A stretch of DNA of 29,310 nucleotides from an uncultured Faecalibacterium sp. Lineage in GTDB: Bacteria; Bacillota; Clostridia; Oscillospirales; Ruminococcaceae. The position numbers and the translations under genes were made by a program. A model generated the notes under the pieces. That model was not told the DNA's origin. It saw nothing but the letters and a program-made list of their open reading frames with translations, and searched no databases. The DNA lies in NCBI GenBank assembly GCA_934540955.1, contig CAKTCY010000021.1:1-29310 (forward strand). The letters run 5' to 3'. This document shows, piece by piece, positions 25,388 through 29,310 of this stretch; the first letter of the stretch is position 1, and every line of letters starts with the position of its first letter.

Positions 25388-26485
25388 TCAGCCCTTCTTT
25401 TCTTCATCCAGACGGTCCAGCAGATCCCAGATACCCAGCATATACTGGATGCCCAGAGCACGGTCATACTTGCCATAGCCGGGGCGGCAGACGCCGGGGC
25501 CTTCCTCCCACAGCTGACGGCCGTGGTCGGGACGGATGTAGCCCTCAAAGCCGCAGTCATGGTAAGCGCGCATCACCTCAATGATGCCGGTCTCGCCGCA
25601 GCAGTCGCGGTGAGCAGCCTCAGAGAAGTCGCCGTTGGGGAAGTGGTGGATGTTGCGGACGTGACCGAAGGCAATGCGGTCGCAGTGCTTGCGGATGATC
25701 TCGGCACAGTTGTTGTTGGGGTTTGCGTTCAGGCTGCCGGTGCACAGGGTCAGGCAGTTGTACGGATCGTCCACCATCTTCAGGAAGCGGTCGATGCTGG
25801 GCTCGTCCACCAGCAGGCGGGGCAGGCCAAAGATATCCCAAGGAGGATCGTCCATGTGGATGGCCATCTTGATGTCGCACTCGCGGCAGGTGGGCATCAG
25901 AGCCTCCAGGAAGTACTTCAGGTTCTCCCACAGCTTTTCCTTGGTGACAGGGGCGTAGGCCTTGAACAGCTCGTCCAGCTTTGCCATGCGCTCCGGCTCC
26001 CAGCCGGGGAAGGTCATGTTGTACTTCTCGGTGAAGGACATGATGTACTCAGCCATGGCCTTGTAATCGCCCTTGATCTTGTCCTTCTCGTAGAACAGTG
26101 CGGTGGAGCCGTCGCCTACCGGGTGGAACAGGTCGGTGCGGGTCCAGTCGAAGATGGGCATGAAGTTGTAGCAGATGACCTTGACGCCGAACTTGGACAG
26201 GTTGCGGATGCACTGCTTGTAGTTCTCGATATACTGGTCGCGGGTGGGCAGACCGATCTTGATATCGTCGTGCACGTTGACGGACTCGACAACATCCATA
26301 TCAAAGCCGTAGGCGTGGATCTGGTCTGCAACCTTCTGGATCTCGTCGATTTCCCAGATCTCGCCGGGCATCTTGTTGTGCAGTGCCCAGACGATGCTGG
26401 TCACGCCGGGGATCTGCTTGATGTCGCTCAGGGTGACGGGGTCGTTGCCCTCGCCATACCAGCGCCAACCCATTTTCATAGGCAT
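25388..26485 (-). CDS. uxuA: Mannonate dehydratase
   Basis: 365 residues from ATG 26485, with AGGAGGAA 7 nt upstream; an 18-codon 5' extension has no start signal. The sequence is typical UxuA: MKMGWRWYGEGNDPVTL at the start, then HMDDPPWDIFGLPR, GSLNANPNNNCAEII, FGHVRNIH and YIRPDHGRQLW. The conserved His, Cys and Asp in these blocks bind the Fe or Mn ion. It dehydrates D-mannonate to 2-keto-3-deoxygluconate in the cytosol. It is the first gene of uxuA-uxuB. The later steps (kdgK, kdgA) and the isomerase uxaC are not in the window. Confidence 0.96.
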   Translation of the reverse strand: MPMKMGWRWYGEGNDPVTLSDIKQIPGVTSIVWALHNKMPGEIWEIDEIQKVADQIHAYGFDMDVVESVNVHDDIKIGLPTRDQYIENYKQCIRNLSKFGVKVICYNFMPIFDWTRTDLFHPVGDGSTALFYEKDKIKGDYKAMAEYIMSFTEKYNMTFPGWEPERMAKLDELFKAYAPVTKEKLWENLKYFLEALMPTCRECDIKMAIHMDDPPWDIFGLPRLLVDEPSIDRFLKMVDDPYNCLTLCTGSLNANPNNNCAEIIRKHCDRIAFGHVRNIHHFPNGDFSEAAHRDCCGETGIIEVMRAYHDCGFEGYIRPDHGRQLWEEGPGVCRPGYGKYDRALGIQYMLGIWDLLDRLDEEKKG

Positions 26486-26554
26486 AGAGAAGTTCCTCCT
26501 GTCGTTATTTATCATGTGGCACGCGCAGAACGCCTGCACGCTCTTCTTGCTTAT

Positions 26555-26583
26555 ATTCTAATATATCAGTTGTAAAATAGCAA
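26555..26583 (-). promoter_or_regulatory. Promoter of uxuAB
   Basis: Minus strand TTGCTA (26583-26578), 17-nt spacer, TAGAAT (26560-26555). The predicted start is near 26548 with a ~60-nt leader. Repeated TGGCA/TGCCA elements begin 8 nt upstream of the -35 box. Confidence 0.65.
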
Positions 26584-26590
26584 TACGCAC

Positions 26591-26647
26591 AATGCCATTT
26601 TTTTGTGTTTATTCTTGTATACTTTACACAAAAATGGCAAAATGCCA
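26591..26647. repeat. Inverted-repeat cluster (operator-like) upstream of uxuAB
   Basis: TGCCATTTTTTTGTGT (26593-26608) is mirrored by ACACAAAAATGGCA (26626-26639), separated by 17 nt. Overlapping the second arm is the perfect palindrome TGGCAAAATGCCA (26635-26647). Three half-sites of TGGCA type therefore lie within 57 bp. The 370-nt gap between uxuA and dsdA (26486-26855) otherwise holds the two divergent promoters and about 110 nt (26648-26757) in which I see no feature. Confidence 0.6.
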
Positions 26648-26757
26648 GTTTTTTAACAAGGTTTTTGGGCAGTGTGCTGCTCTCTTTCCAAGATTCTCCT
26701 GTTCTTGCGGTCAGCACATCGCAGCGCTCTGACCCGCCCGGCGCAAAGCGCAGCCGG

Positions 26758-26786
26758 TTGACAATTCCTGTAAAAACCTTTATATT
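26758..26786 (+). promoter_or_regulatory. Promoter of dsdA
   Basis: A consensus TTGACA (26758-26763), 17-nt spacer and TATATT (26781-26786), with a start near 26793. It is the strongest -35 match in the window and lies 110 bp from the uxuAB operator cluster. Confidence 0.82.
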
Positions 26787-26855
26787 CAAGACACGCAGCG
26801 CTCCGCGAAAACCGCCGGGGCGCATCATCTGCTTCTATATAAAGGAGGATCCGCT

Positions 26856-28226
26856 ATGGTTTCACCTGCCAAGTGCATCGCCGGGCGTTCCGTTGCCGAT
26901 TGGATCGCGGCATATCCTGTAGTCTCCGACCTCTGTGCCCTGAAGGAGACTGCATGGGTAAACCCGGACAAGCTGCCCTTTGCACAGGCTGCGGCTGCCT
27001 GCCCGCTGACTTTGGCCGACATTGAGGACGCCGCCGCACGGCTGGAGCGCTTTGCGCCCTATCTTGCCGCCGTCTTTCCCGAGACCGCTGCGACGGGCGG
27101 CATTATCGAATCCCCTTTTCAGTCCATTCCCCGGATGCAAAAGGTGCTGGAGGAGCGCAGCGGCACCCGCATCGCCGGGCAGGTATGGGTCAAGCTGGAC
27201 AGTCACCTGCCCATTTCCGGCTCCATCAAAGCCCGGGGCGGCATTTACGAGGTGCTGAAAACCGCCGAGGACATTGCTTTACACAGCGGAATGCTGCACC
27301 TCACCGACAACTACGCCGTTCTGGCAGAGGAGCGCTTCCGCAAGCTGTTCTCGCAATACTCCATTGCGGTGGGCTCCACCGGCAATCTGGGGCTTTCCAT
27401 CGGCATCATGAGCGCGAAGCTTGGCTTTCAGGTCACGGTGCATATGTCCGCTGACGCGCGGCAGTGGAAAAAAGACCTGCTTCGCAGCCGGGGCGTCAAG
27501 GTGGTGGAGTACGCCTCCGATTACAGCATCGCCGTGACCGAGGGGCGCAAGCTGGCGGCGGGCGATCCCTACTGCCACTTTGTGGATGACGAAAACTCCA
27601 AGACCCTCTTTCTGGGCTATGCCGTGGCTGCCCTGCGGCTGAAAAAGCAGCTGGCCGCGCAGGGCGTCACCGTGGATGCGGAGCATCCCCTCTTTGCCTA
27701 TCTGCCCTGCGGTGTGGGCGGCGGCCCCGGCGGCGTGGCCTTTGGCCTGAAGCTGCTGTTCGGCGATGCCGCACATTGCTTCTTTGCCGAGCCCACCCAC
27801 TCCCCCTGCATGATGCTGGGCATGGCCACTGGCGAAAACAGCAGCATTTGTGTGCAGGACTTTGGCATCGACAACCGCACCGCCGCCGATGGTCTTGCCG
27901 TGGGGCGTGCCTCCGGCTTTGTGGGCGGGCTGATGCGTCCCTTTATGAGCGGCTGCTACACCCTGCAGGACGAGCGGATGTACACCCTTCTGGCACAGCT
28001 GGCAGACGCCGAAACGCTTTTCCTCGAGCCCAGCGCTCTGGCGGGAATGTACGGCCCGGTGCTCACCCAGCCCGGGCAGCTGCTTGGCGCTTACACCGAA
28101 GCCGCCCTGCCTGCCGGTGCGCTGGCAAACGCTACCCATCTGGTCTGGGCCACCGGCGGGAATATGGTCCCCCGGGAGGAAATGCAGCGCTACTACGCAA
28201 AAGGCAAGGCGCTGGCACAGCAATAA
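26856..28226 (+). CDS. dsdA: D-serine ammonia-lyase (dehydratase)
   Basis: 456 residues, slightly longer than the E. coli enzyme (442). It is a PLP enzyme that converts D-serine to pyruvate and ammonia. K125 in [16 protein letters not shown] forms the Schiff base. [19 protein letters not shown] binds the substrate side and [16 protein letters not shown] the PLP phosphate. Long blocks, such as [16 protein letters not shown] and [13 protein letters not shown], are nearly identical to what is known of enterobacterial DsdA. AAAGGAGGA lies 7 nt before the ATG. There is no dsdC regulator or dsdX transporter beside it. It has its own promoter and terminator and is divergent from uxuAB. Confidence 0.97.
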   Translation: MVSPAKCIAGRSVADWIAAYPVVSDLCALKETAWVNPDKLPFAQAAAACPLTLADIEDAAARLERFAPYLAAVFPETAATGGIIESPFQSIPRMQKVLEERSGTRIAGQVWVKLDSHLPISGSIKARGGIYEVLKTAEDIALHSGMLHLTDNYAVLAEERFRKLFSQYSIAVGSTGNLGLSIGIMSAKLGFQVTVHMSADARQWKKDLLRSRGVKVVEYASDYSIAVTEGRKLAAGDPYCHFVDDENSKTLFLGYAVAALRLKKQLAAQGVTVDAEHPLFAYLPCGVGGGPGGVAFGLKLLFGDAAHCFFAEPTHSPCMMLGMATGENSSICVQDFGIDNRTAADGLAVGRASGFVGGLMRPFMSGCYTLQDERMYTLLAQLADAETLFLEPSALAGMYGPVLTQPGQLLGAYTEAALPAGALANATHLVWATGGNMVPREEMQRYYAKGKALAQQ

Positions 28227-28232
28227 CAAGCA

Positions 28233-28275
28233 AAAGCCGCCTTTTGTGCCAACCAGCACAAAAAGCGGCTTTTTA
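28233..28275. terminator. Bidirectional terminator between dsdA and yebC
   Basis: AAAAGCCGCCTTTTGTGC (28233-28250) pairs with GCACAAAAAGCGGCTTTTT (28257-28275) with one mismatch and a 6-nt loop. It has a T-run on both strands (TTTTT plus; TTTTGC minus), and both flanking genes end toward it. Confidence 0.92.
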
Positions 28276-28311
28276 TCGTCTTATTGTAGGAGCAAAGAGC
28301 CTTGCAGAAGC

Positions 28312-29049
28312 TTATTCCGGCAGATCCTCTTCGTTCTCCAGGCTGTGCCAGACGTTCTGGACGTCGTCGTTATCCTCCAGAGAATCCAGCAGCTTGCCCA
28401 TCAGCTTCAGCTGATCGGGGTCGGTCAGGCGGGTGGTGGTCATGGGCACCATGGCCAGATCGTCAGACAGGATCTCGTAGCCCTTCTCCTCCAGAGCCTT
28501 GACCACAGCGGAGTAGTTCTCGGGATCGGTGGTGACCTCGGCTGCGTCCTCGCTGGCATCAAAGTCCTCGGCACCGGCATCCAGAGCGTCCATCATGGCC
28601 TCATCGGCGTCCTTATCCTCCAGAGAGATGTCGATGACACCCTTCTGGTTGAACAGGAAGGCCACGCAGCCCATAGCGCCCAGATTGCCGCCGTTCTTAT
28701 CGAAGTAGTGGCGCAGGTCGGCAGCGGTACGGTTGCGGTTGTCGGTCAGGGTCTCCACCATGACTGCCACGCCGCCGGGGCCGTAGCCCTCGTAGGTGAT
28801 GGCCTCGAACTCGGTCTTGTCGCCGCCCTCGGCCTTCTTGATGATGCGCTGGATGTTATCGTTGGGCACGCTCATGCGCTTTGCCTTGGCGATCAGATCT
28901 GCCAGCTTGCTGTTGGAAGCCGGGTTGGGGCCGCCGTCACGGACGGCAACGCTGATCTCGCGGCCGATCTTGGTAAAGACCTTGGCGCGGGCGCCGTCAG
29001 TCTTTTCCTTCTTGCGCTTAATGTTGTTCCATTTGCTATGTCCAGACAT
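28312..29049 (-). CDS. yebC: YebC/PmpR-family translation or transcription factor
   Basis: 245 residues from ATG 29049 (MSGHSKWNNIKRKK, the family's invariant N-terminus), with AGGAGG 9 nt upstream; the 41-codon 5' extension covers the promoter and is not coding. Further signatures are FTKIGREISVAVRDGGPNP, MSVPNDNIQRIIKKA and YEGYGPGGVA. Proteins of this family were named as DNA-binding regulators; more recent work on YebC and mitochondrial TACO1 supports a role in ribosome function at difficult sequences such as proline runs. It is monocistronic, with its own promoter and terminator. Confidence 0.96.
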   Translation of the reverse strand: MSGHSKWNNIKRKKEKTDGARAKVFTKIGREISVAVRDGGPNPASNSKLADLIAKAKRMSVPNDNIQRIIKKAEGGDKTEFEAITYEGYGPGGVAVMVETLTDNRNRTAADLRHYFDKNGGNLGAMGCVAFLFNQKGVIDISLEDKDADEAMMDALDAGAEDFDASEDAAEVTTDPENYSAVVKALEEKGYEILSDDLAMVPMTTTRLTDPDQLKLMGKLLDSLEDNDDVQNVWHSLENEEDLPE

Positions 29050-29143
29050 GGGAAAGAGCCTCCTAAATTTATCGGTATCTCCGCCTGCGGGCAGACGGGC
29101 TGTGGTCGCCCGCTTGTGGCAGCACACAAAATCTAACTCTGTT

Positions 29144-29172
29144 ATTTTATCACAATCCACCGGCGCGTTCAA
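29144..29172 (-). promoter_or_regulatory. Promoter of yebC
   Basis: Minus strand TTGAAC (29172-29167), 17-nt spacer, TAAAAT (29149-29144), about 95 nt upstream of the ATG. Confidence 0.7.
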
Positions 29173-29176
29173 GCCT

Positions 29177-29195
29177 GAAAAGGCGGATTTTCGCC
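29177..29195 (-). terminator. Weak terminator candidate for the right-edge gene
   Basis: On the minus strand GGCG (29195-29192), 6-nt loop, CGCC (29185-29182), then TTTTC, 22 nt after the stop codon of the edge gene. The stem is only 4 bp, so this is tentative. Confidence 0.35.
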
Positions 29196-29217
29196 CGGAT
29201 GCGTGTAAATCTGCGGT

Positions 29218-29310
29218 TTACAGCAGCCGCAGCGCCTTGGGGTAGTGGTTTTTCACCCGCCCGCCGGACACCTTGCCGCCGCCCAGCGGCCAGCCGTCCA
29301 CGGTCACGCA
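29218..29310 (-). CDS. C-terminal fragment of an unidentified protein
   Basis: The last 30 codons of a minus-strand gene that enters from the right edge and ends at TAA (29220-29218). The readable end includes VTVDGWPLGGGKVSGG and then VKNHYPKALRLL. The DGxPLGxGK pattern faintly recalls the C-terminus of class IV (branched-chain or D-amino acid) aminotransferases, but the fragment is too short to name. Confidence 0.6.
   Translation of the reverse strand, partial: CVTVDGWPLGGGKVSGGRVKNHYPKALRLL

Noticed and set aside
23817..25478. A 553-codon plus-strand open frame opposite uxuB
   Set aside because: It is a shadow of the well-supported uxuB gene, with no ribosome-binding site or recognisable domain.

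Overview
The window is GC-rich, densely coded bacterial DNA and reads like a gut Firmicute of the Faecalibacterium / Subdoligranulum group (Oscillospiraceae, formerly Ruminococcaceae). This assignment is an inference. It rests on strong AGGAGG ribosome-binding sites, TTGnnn-17-TATAAT promoters, an anaerobic enzyme set (hybrid-cluster protein, NADP-type glutamate dehydrogenase, GOGAT), a TRAP transporter next to uxuAB, and YesM/YesN-type signalling. No rRNA, tRNA, CRISPR array, insertion sequence or phage gene was seen.

Layout. (1) 1-3484, minus strand: a membrane-anchored FlaA1/CapD-type nucleotide-sugar dehydratase, cut by the window edge, and a SpoVB/Wzx-type flippase; both point to cell-surface glycan synthesis. 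(2) 3693-4526, plus: an Mrp/NBP35-type Fe-S carrier ATPase. (3) 4920-14281, plus: a nitrogen-assimilation block of gdhA, hcp, gltB and gltD. gdhA has a long structured leader. gltB has a very strong terminator immediately after its promoter, with a competing hairpin, so it looks like an attenuator. (4) 14365-16071, minus: a zinc-ribbon, kinase-fold, single-TM, two-PASTA protein whose catalytic HRD and DFG motifs are both degraded, i.e. a probable pseudokinase. (5) 16241-22918, minus: a complete TRAP transporter (dctP-dctQ-dctM), preceded by a tightly overlapping sensor kinase - response regulator - orphan TRAP solute-binding lipoprotein operon. (6) 23068-23598, plus: a small YcxB-like membrane protein. 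(7) 23796-26485, minus: uxuA-uxuB, the mannonate/fructuronate branch of hexuronate breakdown. (8) 26856-28226, plus: D-serine ammonia-lyase dsdA. (9) 28312-29049, minus: a YebC-family translation factor. (10) The last 93 bases are the 3' end of an unidentified minus-strand gene.

How the genes work together. gdhA and gltBD are the two routes from ammonia to glutamate, and Hcp can feed ammonia from hydroxylamine or remove NO. The TRAP system, the three-gene signalling operon and uxuAB plausibly form one acidic-sugar (glucuronate-type) sensing, uptake and breakdown unit. Proximity and family knowledge support this, but the substrate is not shown by the sequence.

Most long antisense ORFs here are shadows. 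They stay open because these genes avoid TTA, CTA and TCA codons; gltB uses none of them.
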